From: Demequina gelatinilytica
GTDB taxonomy: Bacteria; Actinomycetota; Actinomycetes; Actinomycetales; Demequinaceae
Assembly (NCBI RefSeq): GCF_000971115.1
Contig: NZ_BBLV01000012.1
Coordinates: forward strand, 1 to 64,000
Length of the DNA: 64,000 nt
Reading direction: 5' to 3'
Made by a program: the position numbers and the translations under genes
The notes under the pieces: model-generated
Databases searched by the model: none
Seen by the model: the letters and a program-made list of their open reading frames with translations, nothing else
Told to the model about the DNA's origin: nothing
In this document: positions 9,122 through 16,436 of the stretch, piece after piece
Position numbering within the stretch: the stretch's first letter is position 1
How the letters are laid out: every line of letters begins with the position of its first letter

Positions 9122-9157
9122 GAGGGGGCGCCCCGCTTCGCGGCGGGGCGCCCCCTC
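9122..9157. terminator. Bidirectional hairpin terminator between convergent genes
   Basis: A perfect 15-bp stem (GAGGGGGCGCCCCGC and its complement) with a 6-nt loop lies between two convergent stop codons. Confidence 0.85.
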
Positions 9158-9185
9158 ATCTGTGTCGCCGAGCTGAGGAGCCCTT

Positions 9186-9494
9186 TCAGTCGACGACACG
9201 CCATCCGGCGGCGCGTGCTGGCGGGAAGATGCCGGCCTTCACCTTCCCCGTCACTGCGTCGCCGTCGAAGTCGAGGGAGAGATTGATCTTCATCGCCATC
9301 GGCGTCGTGGTCTGGATCCCGAACTCGACCTTCGAGCCGTCCACCTTCGCGTCGAGGATCTCGGACGACGTTCCATCGGGTCCGGCGAGCGTGCCCGTCG
9401 CGGACGACCCGTCGACGGCGAGGTCCAGTACGGACGTCTGCTTGCCCATCGGCGTCATCGCCTCGATATGCCACCGGCCATCGATCTCTGCCAT
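9186..9494 (-). CDS. Small predicted beta-rich protein, function unknown
   Basis: A 102-aa protein I do not recognise. It starts MAEIDGRWHIEAMTPMGKQ and alternates short beta strands with Gly/Asp turns (LDLAVDGSSATGTLAGPDG, then VEFGIQTTTPMAMKINLSLDFDGDAVTGKVK). This suggests a small antiparallel barrel or lipocalin-like fold. It has no signal peptide or membrane helix. ATG 9494 follows AGGGAGCAGGAC. A reverse-strand promoter, TTGACA (9652-9657), 18 nt, TAGTTT (9628-9633), lies upstream, and the 13-bp motif shared with the monooxygenase promoter covers its -35 box. Co-regulation with the catabolic cluster is therefore likely. Confidence 0.6.
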   Translation of the reverse strand: MAEIDGRWHIEAMTPMGKQTSVLDLAVDGSSATGTLAGPDGTSSEILDAKVDGSKVEFGIQTTTPMAMKINLSLDFDGDAVTGKVKAGIFPPARAAGWRVVD

Positions 9495-9645
9495 GTCCTG
9501 CTCCCTTGCTCTCTCGTCGGCGGACAGCGGACCTGTACGCCCGGGCGCCCGGCCAGGACTGCCCGCCGGGGCCGCGCGTGACGGCTCGAGAGCGAGGTGG
9601 GTCCGCATTGACGCCTCGTAGTCCCTGAAACTAGGCAGCGCGCCG

Positions 9646-9659
9646 TTGATATGTCAATA
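9646..9659. promoter_or_regulatory. Putative GntR operator, copy 1 (contains TGATATGTCAATA)
   Basis: TTGATATGTCAA is an imperfect palindrome in AT-rich DNA. The 13 bases TGATATGTCAATA (9647-9659) recur exactly at 10664-10676, on the other side of the GntR gene. This copy overlaps the -35 box of the promoter reading toward the small gene at 9494. Assignment to the adjacent GntR protein is an inference from position. Confidence 0.55.
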
Positions 9660-9827
9660 GACCAGTCTGCGATTTCAGTGCGTGCGCCGGCGTGCGGGCG
9701 GCGACGATCGACGCGGCTTCGGAAGAGGCATGGCGGCATGCGTGTGGGCGCCAGGCAGACCGGATCGCGGAGGCGCGCCGGTGCATGGGAGCCAGGAGGC
9801 GATCACCGCTTGCCCTACGCTGGGCGA

Positions 9828-10496
9828 ATGAGCGATCAGCCGTCGACTACCTCCCTGGTTGATCGCGCCTACGATCTGCTCCGCCGTGAGATTCTCGAGT
9901 GCACCCTGGCCCCCGGGTCGCAGGTGACGGAGCGCTCGCTCGCCGCGCAATACGACCTGGGGCTGTCGGCGGTGCGCGGCGCGCTCGTGCGGTTGACCGC
10001 CGACAATCTGCTGACCGCCATCCCGAGAGTCGGCTACCAGGTCGCACCGATCACCTTGCGTGGCATCATCCAGTTCTTCGAGGCGTGGGAGATCCTCGGC
10101 CCGCCGATCCTCCGGCTCGCGGTGACGCGCATGACGGATGAGCATCGCGCGCAGATCACGGCCTTGCAGGTACCTGGCGCGCAGTCCAGCGGTGAAGAGA
10201 TGGTCGCCTATGCCACGAAGACGTGGGCGGTTGTGGTCGCGGCCGCGGACAACGTGATCCTCTCCGACCTCTATAGGAGGCTCGCGGGGGACATGCAGCG
10301 CATCTTCACGCTCGTGTGGAAGTCGGAGACGTTGAGCGCGATGCAGGTGCTGGGCATGTCGGCGGCGCTGTCGGCAACGCCCGACGAGGCCGAGGAGCTC
10401 GCGCTGTCATTCATCCGTGAATCGCGAGCTCGGGTCACCGAGTGGCTGCTGACCTCGACGTCGCTCGCGAGCCACTCCGTGAGCTTCCAGTTCTGA
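9828..10496 (+). CDS. GntR family transcriptional regulator (FCD-like C-terminus)
   Basis: A 222-aa protein. Residues 10-75 are a winged helix of the GntR type (VDRAYDLLRREILECTLAPGSQ, then LAAQYDLGLSAVRGALVRL). The remaining ~140 residues are helical, as in FadR/VanR-like regulators that bind carboxylic acids or aromatic metabolites, though metal ligands are not obvious. TACGCT (9816-9821) stands exactly 6 nt before ATG 9828 and there is no ribosome binding site, so the gene is probably leaderless. Between the small gene and the monooxygenase, and flanked by two copies of a 13-bp operator-like motif, it is the likely regulator of the catabolic cluster. Confidence 0.82.
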   Translation: MSDQPSTTSLVDRAYDLLRREILECTLAPGSQVTERSLAAQYDLGLSAVRGALVRLTADNLLTAIPRVGYQVAPITLRGIIQFFEAWEILGPPILRLAVTRMTDEHRAQITALQVPGAQSSGEEMVAYATKTWAVVVAAADNVILSDLYRRLAGDMQRIFTLVWKSETLSAMQVLGMSAALSATPDEAEELALSFIRESRARVTEWLLTSTSLASHSVSFQF

Positions 10497-10649
10497 CGGC
10501 CCCGGCGTCGATCGCGCCTTGGTGGTCAGGATGGGCGTCGTGACGATGCTCGCCGAGGGCGGTCACAAGGACGCCTGAGCTTCTCCTTGGGTGCCGCTGC
10601 GTGAACGCCCTCATCACCGGGCTTCTCGTGGTCAAGTCGCATCCAGGCC

Positions 10650-10678
10650 TTGACCTCGCACTCTGATATGTCAATACT
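10650..10678 (+). promoter_or_regulatory. Promoter with putative GntR operator, copy 2
   Basis: TTGACC (10650-10655) and AATACT (10673-10678), spaced by 17 nt, form a plausible promoter for the monooxygenase. The motif TGATATGTCAATA (10664-10676) fills the second half of the spacer and most of the -10 box, where a bound repressor would block RNA polymerase. The identical 13-mer lies at 9647-9659. Confidence 0.55.
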
Positions 10679-10764
10679 CGGATGTGAACTGACACGGCGC
10701 GCCCGTGCAGTCGCACCCCATCGGCACCGGAGCCGATCGGGGTATTGAGAGAAGGGCTCCAGCA

Positions 10765-11976
10765 ATGACGCTGACCGCAGAACCTCAGCACCACCTCGAC
10801 AACGCGGAGATCGTCGCCGCAATCATGCGCAAGCTCGAGTCTGTCGCCGACGACCTCAAGGCAGAGGCCGCCGAGACGGAGGAGACGCAGAAGCTCACCG
10901 ACCGTGCAATCGAGCTGCTCCTCGAAACCGGCGTGACCCGGGTCTTCCTGCCGAAGGAGCTCGGTGGCCTCGGCCTCTTCCCCGGCGAGGCGCTCCCGAT
11001 CCTGGATCGTGTCGCGCAGATCGACGGCTCGATCGGCTGGGTCAACACGATCTTCGCTGCTGGCGGCCACATGATCGACTACCTCGAGTACGACCCCGCG
11101 CGAGCGATCATCGACTCGGGGGAACCGCTTTTCGGCGCCGTGAGCAACGGCGCGGCGACCGCGGTCGCAGTCGAGGGAGGCTGGAAGCTCACGGGCTCGT
11201 ACCGGTACGCGAGCGGCTCGAAGCACACCCGCTTCATCTTCACGCCGGCAAGGAAGATTGTGAACGGCGAGCCGGTCGAAGGCCCTCCCGCAATGTTCGC
11301 CGTTCCGACATCGGAGATCGCCTATGGCGGAGGATGGGACACGATCGGGCTTCGCGGCACCGGCAGCGTCGACTTCACCTTCACCGACGTGTTCGTTCCC
11401 GCCGCCCACGAGGCAGTGGTGCTCGGCGCGCCGATCCTTGGCGGTGATGAGGCGCTCGGCGGCGTCGGGCTGCTCATTCCCTTGATGCACCTGGGCTTCG
11501 CCACGGGAATCACCCGCCGGATCCTCGACGACGCCGCCTCGAACGCGAGCCGCCCGCCGAGTCGGCCCGGGGCCCGACGACAGGCCGACAGCGACCGGTT
11601 CCGAACGGAGTACGCGCAGCAGGAGATGAAGGCTCAAGCTGCGCGAGCTCTCGTGACCGAGGTGCTCGCGGACATCGACGACACCCTGCGCGAGGGCTGC
11701 GGCCTCTCCCGCACGCAGACCTCGATGCTGATGGGCGCCAACATCCATGCGCACGACGTCGCACGCGAGATCGCGGAGTGGGCCTACCGGCGCGGGGGCG
11801 GCATCACCCTGCGCGCCGGCGACACGCAGCGCGCGATCCGCGACGCGCTCGCGGGCGTCCAGCACTTCATCGTGGACGACTCGCACATGGTCAACGTGGG
11901 CTGGGACCTTCTCGGTGCGCCCGCGAACTACATCTGGATGGGCCCGACCTTCGGCCCGATCCCCGGAACCGAGTGA
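10765..11976 (+). CDS. Acyl-CoA dehydrogenase-fold flavin-dependent monooxygenase
   Basis: A 403-aa protein with the acyl-CoA dehydrogenase fold: a helical N-terminal domain, a central beta domain (GGWKLTGSYRYASGSKHTRFIF, then WDTIGLRGTGSVDFTFTDVFVP) and a C-terminal four-helix bundle. The beta-domain pattern resembles oxygenases of the HsaA/DszC/HpaH type rather than true dehydrogenases, and the catalytic Glu of dehydrogenases is not evident. Such enzymes hydroxylate aromatics or sulfur or nitrogen heterocycles using reduced flavin from a partner reductase, here probably the 7814 protein. ATG 10765 follows GAGAGAAGGG. It is followed by a hydrolase after 36 nt, probably in one transcript. Confidence 0.8.
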   Translation: MTLTAEPQHHLDNAEIVAAIMRKLESVADDLKAEAAETEETQKLTDRAIELLLETGVTRVFLPKELGGLGLFPGEALPILDRVAQIDGSIGWVNTIFAAGGHMIDYLEYDPARAIIDSGEPLFGAVSNGAATAVAVEGGWKLTGSYRYASGSKHTRFIFTPARKIVNGEPVEGPPAMFAVPTSEIAYGGGWDTIGLRGTGSVDFTFTDVFVPAAHEAVVLGAPILGGDEALGGVGLLIPLMHLGFATGITRRILDDAASNASRPPSRPGARRQADSDRFRTEYAQQEMKAQAARALVTEVLADIDDTLREGCGLSRTQTSMLMGANIHAHDVAREIAEWAYRRGGGITLRAGDTQRAIRDALAGVQHFIVDDSHMVNVGWDLLGAPANYIWMGPTFGPIPGTE

Positions 11977-12012
11977 GCCGGCACACCTCAGTCGCGAAGG
12001 GATGGGTGACAC

Positions 12013-12741
12013 ATGACCATCGAGATCGGTGAGCTCAACGGGGTGCCGATGAGGGTCGCGCGTGCCGACGGCGGTGCGCGCGGCGGGGTCGTCGTGCTCC
12101 ACCAGGCACCTGGGTACACGCCGCAGATCGCGGAGTGGCTCGAGCGGCTGGCGTCGCACGGCTATACGGCGGTGGCTCCGATGCTGCATCACAGGCGCGG
12201 CGAGGACGTGGTCGACCCGTTCGGCTTCCCAAGCATCGAGGAGTTCGCACTCGCGATGCCGGGCGACGACTCCACCGGTGCCGATATCGCGAGCGCCATC
12301 GAGCTCCTCCACGACTTCGGTATCGATGCTGCCCGGATCGGCGTTCTCGGCTTCTCGTTCGGCGGCCGTGCGGCCTTGGTCGCCGCGCTCGAGGGCTCGG
12401 TGGCAGCGGCGGCCAGCTACTACGCCAACGGCATCATCGAGCCTGCGTACGGGGAGCACCCGGGGCTGCAGGCTCTGGGCAACCGACTTCCGGCACTGAC
12501 GACTCCGTGGCTCGGGCTGTTCGGAGCCGATGACTTCCTCCTCGCCGAGGGTGAGCTGGATGCGATCGAGCGGGCTCTTGGCGATGCTGCCGCGGCGGCT
12601 CAGGTGGTCCGCTACGACGGCGCGGGACACGCCTTCGACCTGGAGGAGTTCATGCCCGGGATGCCGAGTCCGCTCGTGCCTGAAGCCGCTGAGGATGCTC
12701 GAACGCGCACGTTGGCGTTCTTCGAGCAGCACCTCGGCTGA
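12013..12741 (+). CDS. Dienelactone hydrolase-like alpha/beta hydrolase
   Basis: A 242-aa alpha/beta hydrolase of the dienelactone hydrolase family. The likely triad is Ser115 in GFSFGG, Asp173/174 in GADDF and His206 in GAGHAFD. Classical dienelactone hydrolase uses Cys as nucleophile; here it is Ser, as in many family members. HQAPGYTPQI near residue 30 should form the oxyanion hole. Downstream of a ring-modifying monooxygenase it could open a lactone or cleave an ester in the same degradation route. GAAGGGATGGGTGACAC precedes ATG 12013. A strong hairpin ends the transcript. Confidence 0.83.
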   Translation: MTIEIGELNGVPMRVARADGGARGGVVVLHQAPGYTPQIAEWLERLASHGYTAVAPMLHHRRGEDVVDPFGFPSIEEFALAMPGDDSTGADIASAIELLHDFGIDAARIGVLGFSFGGRAALVAALEGSVAAAASYYANGIIEPAYGEHPGLQALGNRLPALTTPWLGLFGADDFLLAEGELDAIERALGDAAAAAQVVRYDGAGHAFDLEEFMPGMPSPLVPEAAEDARTRTLAFFEQHLG

Positions 12742-12762
12742 CGAGGGGGCCTCAGGCCGTCA

Positions 12763-12796
12763 CGCCGGTCCCATGCCGAGCGGCATGGGACCGGCG
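12763..12796 (+). terminator. Hairpin terminator after the hydrolase gene
   Basis: A perfect inverted repeat of 16 bp (12763-12778 and 12781-12796) around a 2-nt centre; in RNA about 14 bp with a 6-nt loop. It lies 21 nt after the stop codon. Confidence 0.8.
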
Positions 12797-13390
12797 CTTG
12801 ACGGTCGAGGGCTCCGAGGTCCGGCTGGTCGACCAGCGGCTGGTGGGGCACGCCGCGACCGCGGCGGCCAGTCGATTCAGGGGTCACACGCGAGCAGGAA
12901 CACCAACGCACACCCTGCCAGCCGGCCCCAGGCCAGCCACCCTCAGACTTACAGCCAATTCATGTCGCGATGGGGGCATCCCACGGTCATGGAAAGGAAT
13001 TCGAGGTTCCATGGAGAAGAAACCCCGGGACCCCTGTATCCACCCAGGTAGACCCCAATCGAGAAGACACCACTACACACGAAGGCCCGGTCCGGATGGA
13101 CCGGGCCTTCGTCGTTCCCGGCGGCCGTCGGCGCGCCGATCACCGTCCAGCGCACGCACGAATCCACGCCCGATTCCGCCGAATCACGCATTCCGTCGCG
13201 ATCAACACTGGCCAAGCGCGCATCGGTGCGCTACAAGTAGAGGCGTGGACAAAAGGGACGAAGGCGGACCATTCGGTACGCCGGAATCCTGCAAGGGTCC
13301 GCGAGGCGAGGGTTCCTGGTCTGTGGCGCGGTGAGCGCTGTCGGCCGGTGCGCGCGCCGTCCAGGGGGGATCACAACACGGGGGTACGTG
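12797..13390 (+). other. Long gene-free region; possible small RNA at about 12960-13112
   Basis: No convincing protein gene was seen in this ~600-nt stretch; the open frames are compositionally random and without ribosome binding sites. The part around 12950-13078 is less G+C-rich and contains potential stems, for example CATGGAA-N12-TTCCATG near 12985-13012. It runs directly into a strong terminator at 13079-13112, the arrangement expected for a short non-coding RNA. A weak promoter, TGGCCA (13209-13214), 17 nt, TACAAG (13232-13237), may serve the gene at 13391. The RNA is only a candidate. Confidence 0.3.
13079..13112 (+). terminator. Hairpin terminator inside the gene-free region
   Basis: A perfect 15-bp stem, ACGAAGGCCCGGTCC with its complement, and a GGAT loop, followed by CGTTCC. 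No gene ends just upstream on the plus strand, so it probably ends a non-coding transcript. Confidence 0.75.
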
Positions 13391-14488
13391 ATGGGCAACG
13401 CTGAGAGGGCTGGCGACAGCTCGACCTTTTCCGGGAAGACCGTGTTCATCACGGGTCACAGCGGATTCATCGGAGCGTGGCTCGCCACGGTCCTCGACCA
13501 CCTGGGGGCGAACGTCGTCGGCTACTCGATCGACGACGACCCCTCCTCGGCGGAACGGGCCGAGTGGCTCGAGGAGATGGGCGTCCACCGCATCGTCGGA
13601 GACGTCCGCGACCGCTCCCGGCTGTTCGCCGCGCTCGAGGTGACCCGCCCGGACATCGTCTTCCACCTCGCGGCCCAGGCGATCCTGTGCCGCGGCTTCG
13701 ACGACCCCCACCTCACCTTCGACGTCAACCTCAACGGTTCCCTCAACATCCTCGAGGCGGAGCGGATCGGGCTGATCCCGTCGCTCGTGCACGTGACCTC
13801 GGACAAGTGCTACGTGCCCATGTCCGCGGACAGCGGGATGCTCACCGAGGACAGCCCCATCGGCGGGCACAGCCCGTACTCGGCCTCGAAGTCGATGTGC
13901 GAGAGCATGTTCAGCGAGTTCATGGACCTGCCCCGCCTGGGCGGCGCCCCGCACCGCGCCGGCTCGGTGCGGCTCGGCAACGTGATCGGCGGCGGCGACG
14001 ATGCGGACCGTCTGGTCCCCAACTGCATCCGCGTCTTCCAGGACGACCGCGTCTTCGCGGTCCGCGATCCGCTCGCGGTCCGACCCTTCCAGCATGTGCT
14101 CGACGTGGTCGACGGCTTCGTGCGCCTCGGCGCTCGCCTGCTGACGGCGCAGGAGGAGGACGTGCACGCCCTCAACTTCGCGCCGCCCACCGCGGGCCAC
14201 ACCGCGGGGGAGATGGTCTTCGAGCTCGCTCGGGCCTGGGGGGACGAGGCGCTCATCAGCCCCGAGCGCGATGTGTGCGGCTTCCCCGAGGACAAGCTGC
14301 TGTGGCTCGACGGCTCGCGGGCAGCCGAGCTGCTCGACTGGCACCACGCCTTCGACCTGCGCCGCTCGACCGAGCGCATCGTCGACTGGGTGCGCAGCGT
14401 CGACGCGGGTGCGACGCCCGCCGAGACCACGCGTCGACAGGCCGCCGAGTACTACCTCGAGCCCGTGCGCGTGGAGGCCGCCGCCTGA
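13391..14488 (+). CDS. rfbG: CDP-glucose 4,6-dehydratase-like NAD-dependent sugar dehydratase
   Basis: A 365-aa short-chain dehydrogenase of the extended sugar-nucleotide class. The NAD-binding GHSGFIGAW lies near residue 20. Catalytic residues are in TSDKCY (Asp-Lys pair of dehydratases) and YSASK (Tyr-x-x-x-Lys). TSDKCY and RLGNVIGGGD-like segments are characteristic of CDP-glucose 4,6-dehydratase, which makes CDP-4-keto-6-deoxyglucose for dideoxy or branched sugars. ATG 13391 was chosen over an unsupported upstream start. The usual partners (glucose-1-phosphate cytidylyltransferase, 3-dehydrase, epimerase) are absent nearby, so the gene is an orphan and specificity is uncertain. Terminators isolate it on both sides. 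Confidence 0.75.
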   Translation: MGNAERAGDSSTFSGKTVFITGHSGFIGAWLATVLDHLGANVVGYSIDDDPSSAERAEWLEEMGVHRIVGDVRDRSRLFAALEVTRPDIVFHLAAQAILCRGFDDPHLTFDVNLNGSLNILEAERIGLIPSLVHVTSDKCYVPMSADSGMLTEDSPIGGHSPYSASKSMCESMFSEFMDLPRLGGAPHRAGSVRLGNVIGGGDDADRLVPNCIRVFQDDRVFAVRDPLAVRPFQHVLDVVDGFVRLGARLLTAQEEDVHALNFAPPTAGHTAGEMVFELARAWGDEALISPERDVCGFPEDKLLWLDGSRAAELLDWHHAFDLRRSTERIVDWVRSVDAGATPAETTRRQAAEYYLEPVRVEAAA

Positions 14489-14508
14489 CGGCCGCGCAGA
14501 CGAACGGC

Positions 14509-14541
14509 ACGAGGCCCCGGTCCGCTGGACCGGGGCCTCGT
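14509..14541. terminator. Hairpin terminator between convergent genes
   Basis: A perfect 15-bp stem (ACGAGGCCCCGGTCC and complement) with a 3-nt loop, serving the dehydratase gene and probably also the convergent binding-protein gene. Confidence 0.85.
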
Positions 14542-14561
14542 CGTCGGTGGGACGTGGCGGC

Positions 14562-15566
14562 TCAGCCGAGCTCGCCGTCGGAGCTGAACACGAGCCCGAC
14601 CATCACCTGGCCCTGGCGCAGGGCGTTCTTGGTGAGCGGGCCGCCCGCGTCGAGCGAGTCGAACTGGGCGACCTCGAGGCCGTACTCCTCCTCGAGCCCG
14701 ATCTGGCAGAACGGGCGCTCGGGGCACTCCGGGGGGCCGCCGAGCGAGATGGTCCCGCAGGTCTCCGCGAGCCCCGTGAGGGACGTCACGCCGTACTCCT
14801 CGGAGAACGCGGTGGTGACGGCGAAGGCGTTCTGGTCCTGCGCCGCCGAGGGGGCGCCGAAGACGAGCCCGGCGTCGGTCGCGAGCGGCTCGAGCGCCGC
14901 GACGGTCGCATCGACGTCACCCGAGGCGACGGGTGCCGCATCGGCGCCGTTGGCGGCGAGGTTGAGGTACTCCGTCACGGTCGCGGCGTACTCGGGAACC
15001 ACCTGGATCTCGCCGCTCTGGAGCGCCGGCAGGTAGGTCTCGCGCGAGCCGATGGTCCGCACCTCCGTGTCCCAGCCGGCGGCGTCGAGCACGGAGGCGT
15101 AGATCTCCGCGACCGTGATGTTCTCGGAGAAGTTCGCGGCGCCGATGACGATCGAGCCCGAGCCCTGATCGGGCGCCGCGATGGCGTTGTCCGCGACGAA
15201 CTGCGTCGCCGCCTCCTGCGAGGTCGCACGGTCGATGTCGACCGCCTTGTTGAGCGCGATGAGGTCCTCCGTGGTGAGCACCGCGGACACCTCGTCGAGC
15301 GCCGCGACGAGCTCGGGTGTCGCCGCGTCGGCGTTGATCGCGGGGATCACGTTGTCCGCGTTCTGCAGCATCGCGTCGTCGTCGAGCACCACGAGCGTGT
15401 CGCCCGGCACAGGCTGGCACTCCTGGGCCATCGCCCCACCGTCGGTGGAGCCCATGGTCGAGGCGTCGCTGCTCTCGAGAGGGAGGGTGTCCGAGCCGGA
15501 GCTGCAACCGGCAAGCAGCAGGACCGCGGTGGCGGTGCCCGCAAGGATGGCGTTGGTGCTTCGCAT
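14562..15566 (-). CDS. Osmoprotectant ABC transporter substrate-binding lipoprotein, apparently circularly permuted
   Basis: A 334-aa lipoprotein with signal peptide and lipobox LLLAGC (Cys21). It belongs to the OpuBC/OpuCC/OsmF glycine betaine/choline-binding family, but the blocks are in swapped order. Residues 56-130 (LVVLDDDAM..., then ALDEVSAVLTTEDLIALNKAVD) match what normally ends these proteins. Residues 138-334 match the normal N-terminus (IVIGAANFSENITVAEIYASVL, ALQSGEIQVVPEYAATVTEYL) and stop at VGLVFSSDGELG, exactly where the missing C-terminal block would begin. The mature protein can therefore form both lobes with displaced termini. ATG 15566 follows GAGGAGCGAC. Permeases lie upstream and the ATPase is divergent. 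Confidence 0.85.
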   Translation of the reverse strand: MRSTNAILAGTATAVLLLAGCSSGSDTLPLESSDASTMGSTDGGAMAQECQPVPGDTLVVLDDDAMLQNADNVIPAINADAATPELVAALDEVSAVLTTEDLIALNKAVDIDRATSQEAATQFVADNAIAAPDQGSGSIVIGAANFSENITVAEIYASVLDAAGWDTEVRTIGSRETYLPALQSGEIQVVPEYAATVTEYLNLAANGADAAPVASGDVDATVAALEPLATDAGLVFGAPSAAQDQNAFAVTTAFSEEYGVTSLTGLAETCGTISLGGPPECPERPFCQIGLEEEYGLEVAQFDSLDAGGPLTKNALRQGQVMVGLVFSSDGELG

Positions 15567-15704
15567 GTCGCTCCTCGGGTGGGGGTCTGGCCATGGTGCG
15601 CAACCGGGGTGCGAGGGCGTTTGTTCCCGCGCGGCCCGGCTTCCAGGGTATTCATCATTCACCGAGCCCGCGAGGGCGGATGGGTGCGCGGGACGATGCG
15701 CGCG

Positions 15705-16436
15705 TCAGGCGGCGGCGACGGTGGTCGCGCGCAGGGGGACAGGCGTCGCGGCCCGCTGGACGCGGCTGAGCAGCTGGTCGATCCCGAGGCACAGCGCGGC
15801 GATCAGGATGCCGCCGGCGAGGACCTGCCCGTAGCGCTGGGTCGCGACGCCAGTGTTGATGATGACGCCCAGCCCGCCGCCCGCGACCAGGGCTGCGAGC
15901 GGCACGGTGGCGACCGTCTGCGTGGTGGAGGTGCGCAGGCCCGCCGCGATGAGCGGCACCGCGAGCGGCAGCTCCACGCGCAGCGCGACCTGGCGGCGCG
16001 TCATGCCCTGGCCGAACGCCGCCTCGCGCACGTCCGCATCGACGCCCGCCATGCCGGTGAACGTGTTGGTGAGGATGGGCGGGAACGCGAAGATCGCGGC
16101 GGCGATGATCACGGCGCGGTTGCCGAAGCCGATCGCGGACGCCGAGAACAGCGTGAGCAGCGCGAGCGTGGGCATCGCGCGCGAGACGTTGGAGATCACG
16201 GTGGTCGCGCCCCCGCCGCGGCGGATGTGCCCGAGCCACAGCCCCAGCGGCAGCGCGAGGGCGGCGGCGATCGCGACCGCCGCGAAGGACATGTAGAGAT
16301 GCTCGATCGCGAGGGCGATGATCGAGTCCTGCTGGAAGCGCAGCGAGCCGTCCAGGTTGGTGCCGAACATGCCGTGTGCGCCCGTCCAGCTCACGGGGTC
16401 GGTGAGGTAGTCCCACGCATCGCCGATGGTGCTCAT
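15705..16436 (-). CDS. Osmoprotectant ABC transporter permease
   Basis: A 243-aa membrane protein with five or six helices and the ABC permease EAA loop (VREAAFGQGMTRRQVALRVELPLAVPLIAAGLR, near 150-180), which contacts the ATPase. It is most like OpuCB/OpuCD and OsmW/OsmY permeases of betaine/choline importers. ATG 16436 overlaps the stop of the preceding permease gene (ATGA), so both should be translated together and form a heterodimeric channel. A 138-nt gap separates it from the binding-protein gene. Confidence 0.87.
   Translation of the reverse strand: MSTIGDAWDYLTDPVSWTGAHGMFGTNLDGSLRFQQDSIIALAIEHLYMSFAAVAIAAALALPLGLWLGHIRRGGGATTVISNVSRAMPTLALLTLFSASAIGFGNRAVIIAAAIFAFPPILTNTFTGMAGVDADVREAAFGQGMTRRQVALRVELPLAVPLIAAGLRTSTTQTVATVPLAALVAGGGLGVIINTGVATQRYGQVLAGGILIAALCLGIDQLLSRVQRAATPVPLRATTVAAA

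Noticed and set aside
10435..12732. 765-codon reverse-strand open frame opposite the monooxygenase and hydrolase genes
   Set aside because: Shadow frame with random composition; the plus strand has two recognisable enzymes with ribosome binding sites.
12949..13215. Short reverse-strand frame (88 codons) in the gene-free region
   Set aside because: No ribosome binding site, no recognisable domain, and it crosses a strong terminator hairpin.
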